The translations under genes were made by a program, and so were the position numbers. Below the pieces are notes generated by a model. The model saw nothing but the letters and a program-made list of their open reading frames with translations. It did no database searches and was not told where the DNA came from. Below are positions 1 to 6,339 of a stretch of DNA of 6,929 nt, one piece after another. The stretch is from contig PXDE01000069.1 of assembly GCA_003566475.1 (NCBI GenBank), positions 1 through 6,929 on the forward strand, read 5' to 3'. Position 1 is the first letter of the stretch, and every line of letters starts with the position of its first letter. The DNA comes from PVC group bacterium (GTDB taxonomy: Bacteria > Verrucomicrobiota > Kiritimatiellia > SS1-B-03-39 > PXDE01).

Positions 1-1935
1 AGGGGCGATGGAGATGGGGCCGCCGACGGCCTCGCGCATCCAGCGGTCGGGGGTGTAATGCCCGATGGAGCAGATGCGGATGGTCTCGGTGGCGAGGTCG
101 CCCCGCTCGACGTGGGCCCGGATCTGGTGGCTGATGATGTGCCCCAGCGCGTAGTCGGCGAGGTAGAGGGGATAGGCGATCATGTGCTGGTAGGCGGCCA
201 GGGTGTGGTAGGGATCCGGCCCGAAATGCTCCTCGAAGTACTGCGACCACAGATCGTCGGCGATGCCGAGCATGGTCTCGCGCAGAGCTTCGGGGCTGGC
301 GTCCGGATGCTCATAGAGCCACTGCCAGGTCTTCAGCTCGAGCAAGGACGGCCCGGCGATCTGGCAGGCGGCGAGCAAAGTCTCCTGGCTGCGCCGGCGC
401 GACTCGGCGGCCGGATCCTCGGCGGGAGCGAGGCCCAGAGCCTTGGGGGCGAGAGACTGATAGAGAAACGCGAAGGCCTCGGTGCAGGCGGTGTTGGGCA
501 CCCCCTGGAGCATGGGCCGGGGCACCCGGTGCGTGGACACGAGCTGTTCGAGGTTGTGTCCCAGCTCGTGCATGGCAGTGTCGAACCCGTCCCAGCCCAG
601 GCAGTCGGGCCGCCGGTTGGTGCGCAGCCAGGCCTGGGTGCCGGGAGCGCCCGGGCGCATGGCATGGCCCGCCCCCCGGGCGATCTCCACCCGGATGCCC
701 CGGCCCAGCGTATCCGCCTCGTCGGCGGGATAGCCCAGGCGACGCAGCAGATCCGGAAGCCCCCGCTGGAACGCCGCCTCGTCGGGGTACTGCTTGGTCA
801 CCTCGGCGTCCCATTCCGCACCAGACCGGGTGTCGCCCAGATCCTCGAAGTAGATGTCGTGCGCCTCCAGCGGGCGGCCGAGCTGTTCGCGCAGCAGGTC
901 GGTCACCACCTTGCGCTCGGGGGCGGAAAGGAGGTCGGTAAGCAGCCGCTCCACCTCCTCCTGCGGGATCTCCCGCTCCAGCTCGAACTTCCGGGCGAGC
1001 GCGGTGGGGTGCTCGGGGTGGTGGGCGTCGAACTCCCGGGCCAGCCGGAACTGGTCGATCAGCCGCTCGTAGCGCTGGGGGCCATTCACGTCCGACACCG
1101 GCTTCCCGCCCACGGTGTTCGCCGCCGGATCCCAGTCGCCCTCGTCGCGTCCGGCCATCACCGAGACCGGCACCTCGCCTTCGATGGTGCGGCGCATGAC
1201 ATGCATGAGGGCCCGCTGGCGGGGCAGTCCGTCGGGATCGCCGTAATGGGCCTTGATCTGCTCGCGGATCAGCCAGTGGGCGATCAGCTTGCGGCCCGGC
1301 TCCAGCCAGCGGCGCCCCTGCTCGTCCACCAGCGATTCCACGGGCACGTGGAACTCGGACACGAACGTGTCGGCGCGGTGACGGATCTCGCGGGCCCGGT
1401 CGTTCAGCTCCCCGGGAATGCGGGGCCCGAAGGTCTGGGCGATGCGGGCCTCGGCCCAGCGGTCGGCGTCCCAGTCCGCGCCCTTCTCGAGCATGGTCCG
1501 GAGATCCGGGCGCTCGAAGTTGAGCAGGGCGGCGAAGGCAAGGCCCTGCTTGTGCATCTGGTCCATGAGGTCGGGCGCGGGGTCGAGTTTGGCCAGCAGC
1601 GCGTCGTAGGCCCGCATGGGCTCACCGCCCTCGGGACGCAGATCGGACCCGCGCCGAAGCTGACGCCGGATCTCGTAGAGATGGAGCCGCAGGGTCAGGA
1701 TCGCGCTCTCCAGGCGGTCCCGCAGGCGGACAAGATCCTCGCCCTCCGGGACGAAGTGCGTTTCACAGAACCGGGCAAACGCCTCGCCGTCGCCATCCTC
1801 GTGCTTCCATCGGGCGGCGACCTGGTTCACTCCCGTTTCGGTCCGCGCCCGTTCGGCGTCGCCATGGCGGTCCACCAGGCGCTGGATCACGGAATCGGTC
1901 GGCAGGTCGGAAGCGGCGGGGGCGTCGATAGGCAT
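1..1935 (-). CDS. M3-like (gluzincin) zinc metallopeptidase, C-terminus cut by window edge
   Basis: Probable cytoplasmic zinc peptidase of the M3 (thimet oligopeptidase / oligoendopeptidase F) type, which cleaves short peptides. The 645 visible codons have no stop. The N-terminal two thirds is charged and helix-rich. The zinc site MHELGHNLEQ gives His456, Glu457 and His460, and Glu486 in NTACTEAFAF, 26 residues later, suits the third zinc ligand of the M3 pattern. A Tyr/His-rich C-terminal segment (about 580-600, YLADYALGHIISHQ) and the last visible residues (MREAVGGPIS) look like the end of M3/M32-type enzymes, so probably only a few tens of residues are missing. The ATG at 1935 is chosen because AAGGAG (1945-1950) sits 9 nt upstream. 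No signal peptide or membrane segment is seen. It lies 506 bp downstream of the cysteine-cluster gene and is probably transcribed separately. The exact M3 subfamily and substrate are not determined. A long antisense frame on the plus strand (58-2028) is a GC-driven shadow. Confidence 0.88.
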   Translation of the reverse strand, partial: MPIDAPAASDLPTDSVIQRLVDRHGDAERARTETGVNQVAARWKHEDGDGEAFARFCETHFVPEGEDLVRLRDRLESAILTLRLHLYEIRRQLRRGSDLRPEGGEPMRAYDALLAKLDPAPDLMDQMHKQGLAFAALLNFERPDLRTMLEKGADWDADRWAEARIAQTFGPRIPGELNDRAREIRHRADTFVSEFHVPVESLVDEQGRRWLEPGRKLIAHWLIREQIKAHYGDPDGLPRQRALMHVMRRTIEGEVPVSVMAGRDEGDWDPAANTVGGKPVSDVNGPQRYERLIDQFRLAREFDAHHPEHPTALARKFELEREIPQEEVERLLTDLLSAPERKVVTDLLREQLGRPLEAHDIYFEDLGDTRSGAEWDAEVTKQYPDEAAFQRGLPDLLRRLGYPADEADTLGRGIRVEIARGAGHAMRPGAPGTQAWLRTNRRPDCLGWDGFDTAMHELGHNLEQLVSTHRVPRPMLQGVPNTACTEAFAFLYQSLAPKALGLAPAEDPAAESRRRSQETLLAACQIAGPSLLELKTWQWLYEHPDASPEALRETMLGIADDLWSQYFEEHFGPDPYHTLAAYQHMIAYPLYLADYALGHIISHQIRAHVERGDLATETIRICSIGHYTPDRWMREAVGGPISIAP

Positions 1936-2091
1936 GGGCGGATACTCCTTCGGGGTGATCGCGAACCTTGGCCCGGAACGGGGGAAGGAGCAAGGCGGGG
2001 GCGGGGGTCAGTGATCCGCGAGGGGTGAAGGCAGTTGGCACGGTGGGCCAGCCGGATGGGGGCAATGAGACACCACGGCAGGACCCAACGC

Positions 2092-2233
2092 CCTGTAGCG
2101 GCCGCTCGACTGAGTCTGCGAGGGAGAGCGGATTCCGCCCACCGTGTTCGACCTCTGTCCCGCGTCGTCCTCTCCCTCGTCCTCCGCCCGGAGCCGTTCT
2201 CCCTCGGAGACTCGGTCGAACGGCCGCCACAAG
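2092..2233. repeat. Inverted-repeat element of about 140 bp (MITE-like or large REP hairpin)
   Basis: Two arms face each other. The left arm is 2098-2131, the right arm 2194-2227, and they match at 30 of 34 positions. The similarity extends outward to about 2092 and 2233 (34 of 40). Each arm carries a core near GCGGCCG, a centre TCGAC(T/C)GAGTCT and an inner end GAGGGAGA(G/A)CGG. The 62-bp middle is pyrimidine-rich and has no reading frame of note. It could fold as a long cruciform or RNA hairpin, or be a small non-autonomous mobile element. No clear target-site duplication is visible. It lies upstream of the peptidase gene, 157 bp or more from its start. Confidence 0.75.
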
Positions 2234-2239
2234 AGGGAG

Positions 2240-2251
2240 CCCCCCCCCCCC
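2240..2251. repeat. Homopolymer run of 12 C
   Basis: An uninterrupted C12 tract directly follows the right arm of the inverted-repeat element. It is non-coding in the annotation chosen here. Such tracts slip easily in replication and are also prone to sequencing error, so the exact length may be unreliable. Confidence 0.9.
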
Positions 2252-2303
2252 GGCCCGCGCCAACGGAGAGCGACATCGGTGGCGGTGTCTCAGTCCAGTG
2301 ACG

Positions 2304-2366
2304 GCCGCTAGAGCGGCTACCAAAGATTCCGCGTGAACGCGGAACTCTGGCGAGGAGAACCCTCGC
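2304..2366. other. Three consecutive short hairpins
   Basis: Three perfect inverted repeats stand in a row: GCCGCT/AGCGGC at 2304-2317, TTCCGCG-tgaa-CGCGGAA at 2327-2344, and GCGAGG-agaac-CCTCGC at 2350-2366. None is followed by a T-run, so a classical intrinsic terminator is not supported. They lie 76-138 bp past the stop of the minus-strand cysteine-cluster gene. They may protect or end that transcript, or be remnants of a structured repeat. Confidence 0.6.
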
Positions 2367-2395
2367 ATGGTATCGCGGATCCGTGCAGGCCTCAG

Positions 2396-2441
2396 CCCCC
2401 CATCGTCCCCCCTTCCCTCACTCACCCATCCACCCATCCCC
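2396..2441 (-). other. G-quadruplex-type motif just after the cysteine-cluster gene
   Basis: On the minus strand six runs of three or more G (C-runs at 2396-2401, 2407-2412, 2415-2417, 2425-2427, 2433-2435 and 2438-2441) are separated by loops of 2 to 7 nt. This fits the usual G3+N1-7 pattern. The motif begins at the base next to the stop codon of the minus-strand gene, so it would be in the G-rich form in that gene's mRNA 3' end. Formation in the cell is inferred, not shown. Confidence 0.5.
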
Positions 2442-2810
2442 TCATCTACCGCTCCCCTCCGCCTCCTCCTCACGGGCGGTGAAGTCCGGACAGGTGTCGG
2501 TGGCGGCGACTTCCCTCATGTGGAGGCCGCAGCGCTGGGTGAAGGGGTTGACGATGTAGTGGCGGCAGTGGCGGCAGATCTGCTTCGCCTCCTCCCACCC
2601 TTCGATCCGGGGTTTGCGGGGCCGGTCCTCGGGGGCGAACAGCTTGGCGGTCGGTTTGCCCTCGGGCGCTTCCGCCGGGGCATCGAGTTCGGTCCGGCAT
2701 ACCGAGCACAGACGCTTCTCCCCCACCCGGGTGAATCCATCGTACACCGCCTCGCGGAGGACCAGGCGATCCTCCCCGCATTGCGGGCAATGTTGCGTGG
2801 CGGCGACCAT
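2442..2810 (-). CDS. Small protein with two four-cysteine clusters (zinc-ribbon-like)
   Basis: A 122-residue soluble protein of unknown function. The N-terminal cluster is C8-P-Q-C11 with C35-S-V-C38, a typical zinc-ribbon knuckle pair. A proline- and charge-rich linker (about 43-70) leads to a second cluster, C79-R-H-C82, C94 and C107 (spacing C-x2-C-x11-C-x12-C), with extra histidines at 81, 84 and 97. The second spacing could bind zinc, but it also recalls small [4Fe-4S] modules such as those of the benzylsuccinate-synthase accessory subunits. I cannot decide between the two. The tail is acidic (EEEAEGSGR). The ATG at 2810 is preceded by GGAGGAG about 3-5 nt upstream. Upstream in-frame codons continue only as antisense shadow of the FAD oxidase gene. 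It is divergent from the dprE1-like gene (126-bp gap), so shared regulation is possible but unproven. No signal peptide or membrane helix is seen. Confidence 0.8.
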   Translation of the reverse strand: MVAATQHCPQCGEDRLVLREAVYDGFTRVGEKRLCSVCRTELDAPAEAPEGKPTAKLFAPEDRPRKPRIEGWEEAKQICRHCRHYIVNPFTQRCGLHMREVAATDTCPDFTAREEEAEGSGR

Positions 2811-2875
2811 GGGCTCCTCCGTTCGCAGGGGTGAACTGCCGCCTACGGTGCAATGCCGACAGGCCCGTGCCAAGC

Positions 2876-2904
2876 TTGCTCTTCCCTTCGGGTTCGCGTA
2901 CGAC
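2876..2904 (+). promoter_or_regulatory. Possible sigma70-like promoter of the dprE1-like operon
   Basis: TTGCTC (2876-2881) and TACGAC (2899-2904) are separated by 17 bp in the divergent intergenic region, ending 32 bp before the chosen start. Both boxes are weak matches to TTGACA and TATAAT. Only the spacing and position support the call. Confidence 0.25.
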
Positions 2905-2936
2905 ATGCCCCTTACCCCATGCGCAGACCCGTAACC

Positions 2937-4298
2937 ATGTCGTCTCCCTCCCCTTCCCCCGACCGCCACTCCATTAGCGGCTGGGGCAACCGGCCTCGGG
3001 TCGAGGCCCGGGTACGACGGCCTCGCACCCGCCAGGAGGTCGCGGCCCTGGTCGAGGCCGGGTTCCGCGGCATCGCCCGGGGCCTGGGCCGGGCCTACGG
3101 CGACGCGGCGGTGGCGGAGGAGGTCATGGATCTGACCCGGCTCCGCCGGTTCATCGCCTTCGACGAGGAGACCGGCTGTCTCGAGGCCGAAGCCGGGGTG
3201 ACCCTGGCCGACCTGCTCGAGACCTTCGTCCCCCGCGGCTGGCTGCCTCCGGTGGTGCCGGGAACCAAGTTCGTCACGTTGGGCGGGGCGGTGGCGGCGG
3301 ACATTCATGGCAAGAACCACCACCGTGACGGTTCGCTGGGGCACCATCTGGACTGGATCGAGCTGGTGCGGGCCGACGGCGCGACCGTCCGCTGCTCGCC
3401 GGAGGAGAATCCGGACCTGTTTCACGCCACCTGCGGAGGCATGGGGCTCACCGGCATCATCACCCGCCTCGCCCTCCGCCTCCGCCGGATCCCTTCCGCC
3501 TTCATCCGCATGGACACCCGCAAGGCCGCGAACCTGACGGAGATCATGGCCGCGTTCGAGACCGCCGATGCCGCGACCTACTCGGTGGCCTGGATCGACT
3601 GCCTGGCCGGCGGCCCCGCCCTGGGCCGGAGCATCCTCATGACCGGCGAGCACGCCGAGCCCGACGAACTGCCCGCCCGGCGCCGGGCCGATCCGTTCCG
3701 GATCCCGGGGCGGCCGCGCCTGAACGTGCCGCTCTTCCTGCCCGGCTGGGCGCTGAACCACGCAGCGATGAAGGCGTTCAACGAGATCTACTACCGCCGC
3801 CCGCTCCGCGCCCGCAGCTATCGCGACCTGGACCGGTTCTTCTTCCCCCTGGACTCGATCGGGAACTGGAACCGGATCTACGGCCGCCGGGGGTTCATCC
3901 AGTATCAGTTCGTGCTGCCCCGCGACCGTTGCGCGGACGCGCTGCCGCGGATCCTGGAGCGGATCCAGGCGTCCGGCCGGGCCTCGTTCCTGGCCGTGCT
4001 CAAGCTGTTCGGCCCCGCACACCCGGACCGACCGCCCTCGCTCGGCTTCCCCCGCGAAGGCTACACCCTGGCCCTCGACTTCCCCTGGGACGACCGCACC
4101 GAACGGCTCACGCCCGAGCTCGACGCGCTGGTGCTGGAGGCGGGAGGCCGCATCTACCTGGCCAAGGACGCCTGCATGGCTCCTGCGACCTTCGCCACCA
4201 TGTACCCCCAGGCGACCGACGTCCGCGCCCAGCTCCCCGATGGCGGACCGGCGCGGTTCGCCTCCCATCAGTCCGGCCGGCTGGAGCTGACCCCATGA
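2937..4298 (+). CDS. dprE1: DprE1-like FAD-dependent oxidase (decaprenylphosphoryl-ribose 2'-oxidase family)
   Basis: In the DprE1 family this enzyme uses FAD to oxidise C2' of polyprenylphosphoryl-ribose to the 2'-keto form, the first half of an epimerisation to arabinose. The 453 residues compare with 461 in the mycobacterial enzyme. The FAD-binding N-terminal domain shows GLGRAYGD (49-56), VPGTKFVTLGGAVAADIHG (107-125) and HGKNHH (124-129). His124 and Lys126 fit the His/Lys pair of the mycobacterial enzyme. The C-terminal substrate domain has WNRIYG, FIQYQFVLP (Gln322, Gln324), LKLFGP (Lys356) and RIYLAKD (Lys410), all matching active-site positions. Ala379 (in TLALDFP) stands where DprE1 has the cysteine attacked by benzothiazinones. 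The ATG at 2937 is chosen because homology starts just after it. In-frame ATGs at 2853 and 2919 also exist, and none has a convincing ribosome site. The stop overlaps the next start by 4 bp (ATGA), implying translational coupling. The true lipid substrate is inferred. Confidence 0.88.
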   Translation: MSSPSPSPDRHSISGWGNRPRVEARVRRPRTRQEVAALVEAGFRGIARGLGRAYGDAAVAEEVMDLTRLRRFIAFDEETGCLEAEAGVTLADLLETFVPRGWLPPVVPGTKFVTLGGAVAADIHGKNHHRDGSLGHHLDWIELVRADGATVRCSPEENPDLFHATCGGMGLTGIITRLALRLRRIPSAFIRMDTRKAANLTEIMAAFETADAATYSVAWIDCLAGGPALGRSILMTGEHAEPDELPARRRADPFRIPGRPRLNVPLFLPGWALNHAAMKAFNEIYYRRPLRARSYRDLDRFFFPLDSIGNWNRIYGRRGFIQYQFVLPRDRCADALPRILERIQASGRASFLAVLKLFGPAHPDRPPSLGFPREGYTLALDFPWDDRTERLTPELDALVLEAGGRIYLAKDACMAPATFATMYPQATDVRAQLPDGGPARFASHQSGRLELTP

Positions 4299-5026
4299 GC
4301 ACCGCCCTTATCCTCGGCGCCACCTCCGACATCGCTCTCGCCCTGGCCGCCGAACTGGCCCGCGCCGGCCACGATCTCCTGCTGGCCGCCCGCGATCCCG
4401 CCCGGCTGGAGGAGGACGCGCAGGATCTCCGGGTGCGGTTCGGGCGGAAGGTGGCGATCACACCGGCTTTCGACGCCGAGGCTCTGGACTCCCACGCCGC
4501 CTGGATCGAGGCCCTGCCCGCCCTCCCCGACCTCGCCGCCCTTGTGTTCGGTCATCTGGGAGACGAGGAGAAGGCCCTGGGCGATCCGGCCGAGCGGGCC
4601 CGCATCGCCAACGTCAACTACACGGGCGCGGTCGCGGTGGCCGACGAGCTGGCGGTGCGCATGGCCGCGCGGGGATCGGGCACGCTGGTCGGCATCTCGT
4701 CGGTGGCCGGGGACCGGGGCCGGGGATCGAACCTCCACTACGGCAGCGCCAAGGCGGGCTTCACCGCCTTCCTTTCCGGCCTGCGTAACCGCTTCCGGGC
4801 CTCCGGGGTGAAGGTGGTGACCGTGAAACCCGGCTTCGTGGCCACCCGGATGACCGAAGGCATGGATCTTCCGGCCCGGCTAACCGCCACCCCGGAGAAG
4901 GTGGCGCGGGACATCGTCCGGGCCATCCCCCAGCGCGATGTCGTCTACACCCCCTGGTTCTGGCGCTGCATCATGCTGGTCATCCGGCTGGTGCCGGAGC
5001 CCGTGTTCAAGCGGCTCAAGCTCTGA
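4295..5026 (+). CDS. dprE2: DprE2-like short-chain dehydrogenase/reductase
   Basis: In the DprE2 family this NAD(P)H-dependent reductase reduces the 2'-keto intermediate made by DprE1 to polyprenylphosphoryl-arabinose. The 243 residues form a single SDR Rossmann fold. The cofactor loop is GATSDIA (8-14), a variant of TGxxxGxG common in DprE2-like proteins. The catalytic set is visible as Asn108 (NVNYTG), Ser135/Ser136 (GISSVAGDRGR), Tyr149 and Lys153 (YGSAKAG). VKPGFVATRMTEGM (177-190) is the usual post-catalytic PG segment. The C-terminus (WFWRCIMLVIRLVPEPVF, 221-238) is hydrophobic and may touch the membrane, which suits a lipid substrate. The start codon overlaps the preceding stop, and GGAG lies 8 nt upstream (4283-4286). 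Because SDRs are numerous, the specific role rests on the adjacent dprE1-like gene. Confidence 0.85.
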   Translation: MSTALILGATSDIALALAAELARAGHDLLLAARDPARLEEDAQDLRVRFGRKVAITPAFDAEALDSHAAWIEALPALPDLAALVFGHLGDEEKALGDPAERARIANVNYTGAVAVADELAVRMAARGSGTLVGISSVAGDRGRGSNLHYGSAKAGFTAFLSGLRNRFRASGVKVVTVKPGFVATRMTEGMDLPARLTATPEKVARDIVRAIPQRDVVYTPWFWRCIMLVIRLVPEPVFKRLKL

Positions 5027-5045
5027 CCCGAGGGCACGCACGGTC

Positions 5046-5912
5046 ATGGGAGGATGGCGCACGACCTGGGAGAAGAACGCGCCCGACCTGCACGCCGCGC
5101 TCCGGGGCGGCTTTCCCCGCTTCGTCCTAGGCTCTCCCGAGGCCAACACCGACGGGATCCCGGTGTTCTGCTACCACACCGTGACGAAGGATCAGATTGA
5201 GGCCGACCTTGCCTTCCTGAACGCCAACGGCTATCGCACCCTGACCGCCGATGCGCTGATGGAGGCTCTGCGGGGCGAGGCGCCCGCCGATGACCACGCG
5301 GTGGTGCTCACGGTGGACGACGCGGCCTTCAATCTCTACGACGTCATGTTTCCCGCTCTCCGGAAGCATGGCGCCCATGCCGTGGCCTTCGCGGCGCCGG
5401 CCTTCCATGAGGACCACGTTGATGCCCGCTGGGGTGACTGGCGCCCGTGCACGTGGGCCGAGCTGGCCGAGATGCAGGCATCCGGTCATGTCAATGTGCA
5501 GTCGCACACCTGGGCGCATCGGTTCCTGCCCCGCTGGCCGGAGCCGAGCGACCTTACCGGCATCGATCCGGGCTACAGCTTTCCGATCCAGACCGATTCG
5601 GTTCTTCCCTTGCGCGACGACCTGGAACGGGCCCGGCAGACGCTGGAGGACCGGCTGGGTCACCGCGTCGTTCATTTGGCCTTCCCCCGCTACACGGGCA
5701 CGGACGAGGCGATCCGCATCGGTCGGGAGCTGGGCTACGAAGGCTTCTGGTGGGGCACCCTCCCCGGCCGCCGGGCCAATCGCCAGGGCGATCCGCCCGA
5801 CCGGATCGTTCGCATCAGCGGAGAATTCGTCCGCCGCCTGCCGGGAACAGGCCGGGGCTCTCTGCGCGAGATCCTCCGCGCCCGGTGGCGGAGGCGGACC
5901 CGCGCCGTGTAG
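5046..5912 (+). CDS. Polysaccharide deacetylase family protein (NodB/CE4-like)
   Basis: The 288-residue protein has the NodB homology fold of carbohydrate esterase family 4, metal enzymes that remove N- or O-acyl groups from sugars. FCYHTV (41-46) is the usual first strand. Motif 1 is LTVDDAAFN with Asp91 and Asp92 (base and metal ligand in the family), but the normal TFDDG is altered to TVDDA. Motif 2 is SHTWAH with metal ligands His154 and His158. Motif 3 is FPRY (213-216). FWWGT (234-238) fits a later strand. The C-terminus is Arg-rich (280-286). No signal peptide or membrane helix is seen, so it looks cytoplasmic, unlike most peptidoglycan deacetylases. It starts 19 nt after the reductase gene, with only a weak GAGGG 11 nt upstream, and is the last gene of the operon in view. 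ArnD, a family relative, deformylates an undecaprenyl-linked aminopentose; a similar lipid-linked substrate here is a hypothesis only. The substrate is unknown. Confidence 0.82.
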   Translation: MGGWRTTWEKNAPDLHAALRGGFPRFVLGSPEANTDGIPVFCYHTVTKDQIEADLAFLNANGYRTLTADALMEALRGEAPADDHAVVLTVDDAAFNLYDVMFPALRKHGAHAVAFAAPAFHEDHVDARWGDWRPCTWAELAEMQASGHVNVQSHTWAHRFLPRWPEPSDLTGIDPGYSFPIQTDSVLPLRDDLERARQTLEDRLGHRVVHLAFPRYTGTDEAIRIGRELGYEGFWWGTLPGRRANRQGDPPDRIVRISGEFVRRLPGTGRGSLREILRARWRRRTRAV

Positions 5913-5927
5913 CCGAACGCGCCACCT

Positions 5928-5961
5928 GTCGCGGCGTAGCCCGTAGGGCGAAGACGGAAGC
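5928..5961. repeat. REP-like hairpin, copy 1
   Basis: The segment starts GTCGCG and ends CGGAAGC and contains GCCC-gta-GGGC (5939-5949) flanked by GTA and GAA. It begins 16 bp after the deacetylase stop. A related segment lies at 6488-6517 with the same ends. No T-run follows, so terminator activity is only possible. Confidence 0.5.
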
Positions 5962-5975
5962 GTTTGGCCGCCGAC

Positions 5976-6113
5976 GAGAACGACGAGATCCCGTGCCCGA
6001 TCCGCGCGAAGCCCCACTCCGGGCACAGCGCCCTTCTCGGCCCGCGCGCGTCCACGCCCTTGGCCGCGTGTCCACCGGTGGTGGGACGCGGACTCGGGTC
6101 GGGCGCGGCTACA
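5976..6113. repeat. 138-bp repeat, copy A
   Basis: This copy matches 6165-6302 at about 124 of 138 positions without gaps. The 3' third is the most conserved and contains a strong hairpin at 6064-6091 (left arm CCGCGTGTCCACC, loop GGT, right arm GGTGGGACGCGG). The start GAGAACGACG and the end GCGCGGCTACA are shared. Both copies can be read through on the minus strand in the same frame because the period of 189 is a multiple of 3. The peptide is low-complexity and the start-to-stop context gives no support for a gene. Confidence 0.85.
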
Positions 6114-6128
6114 GAACCGCCCTCGTAG

Positions 6129-6143
6129 TCCCGCCCTGCGGGA
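6129..6143. repeat. GC palindrome TCCCGC-cct-GCGGGA, copy 1
   Basis: A perfect 6-bp stem with a 3-nt loop, part of the spacer after repeat copy A. The same word follows copy B and occurs once more further right. Confidence 0.7.
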
Positions 6144-6164
6144 CGCCAGCCGGTGGACGCCCGA

Positions 6165-6302
6165 GAGAACGACGCGCTCCTGTGCCCGATCCGTGCGAAG
6201 CTCCTCTCCGGACGCGGCGCCTTTCTCGGCCCACGCACGTCCACGCCCTCGGCCGCGTGTCCACCGGTGGTGGGACGCGGACTTGGGTCGGGCGCGGCTA
6301 CA
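6165..6302. repeat. 138-bp repeat, copy B
   Basis: The second copy of the unit at 5976-6113, displaced by exactly 189 bp, with about 14 substitutions concentrated in the first half. The inner hairpin is fully conserved at 6253-6280. Similarity continues on both sides, with a shared CGTAGTCC and the GC palindrome downstream, so the duplicated unit is close to 189 bp in a head-to-tail arrangement. Confidence 0.85.
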
Positions 6303-6325
6303 CAGCGCACCCCGTAGTCCGCTGT

Positions 6326-6339
6326 TCCCGCCCTGCGGG
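6326..6339. repeat. GC palindrome, copy 2
   Basis: CCCGC-cct-GCGGG preceded by GCTGTT. The stem is 5 bp. It follows repeat copy B as copy 1 follows repeat copy A, but with an 8-bp insertion between CGTAGTC and the palindrome. Confidence 0.65.

Noticed and set aside
58..2028. 656-codon open frame on the plus strand
   Set aside because: It lies antisense to the peptidase gene, which has the HExxH zinc motif and a good ribosome site. The plus-strand translation has no recognisable domain and is explained by high GC.
2853..2936. Longer N-terminus of the dprE1-like protein from ATG 2853 or 2919
   Set aside because: The extra residues have no family resemblance, cover the likely promoter and lack a ribosome site. 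The start remains slightly uncertain because 2937 also has no good site.
2811..4268. Long minus-strand upstream extension of the cysteine-cluster protein
   Set aside because: The extension is antisense to the dprE1-like gene. The internal ATG at 2810 has a strong GGAGG site, and the cysteine clusters begin right after it.
5976..6302. CRISPR array
   Set aside because: There are only two long copies of 138 bp with divergent bodies and a 51-bp gap, and no cas genes. The 34-bp repeats at 6761-6828 abut directly with no spacers.
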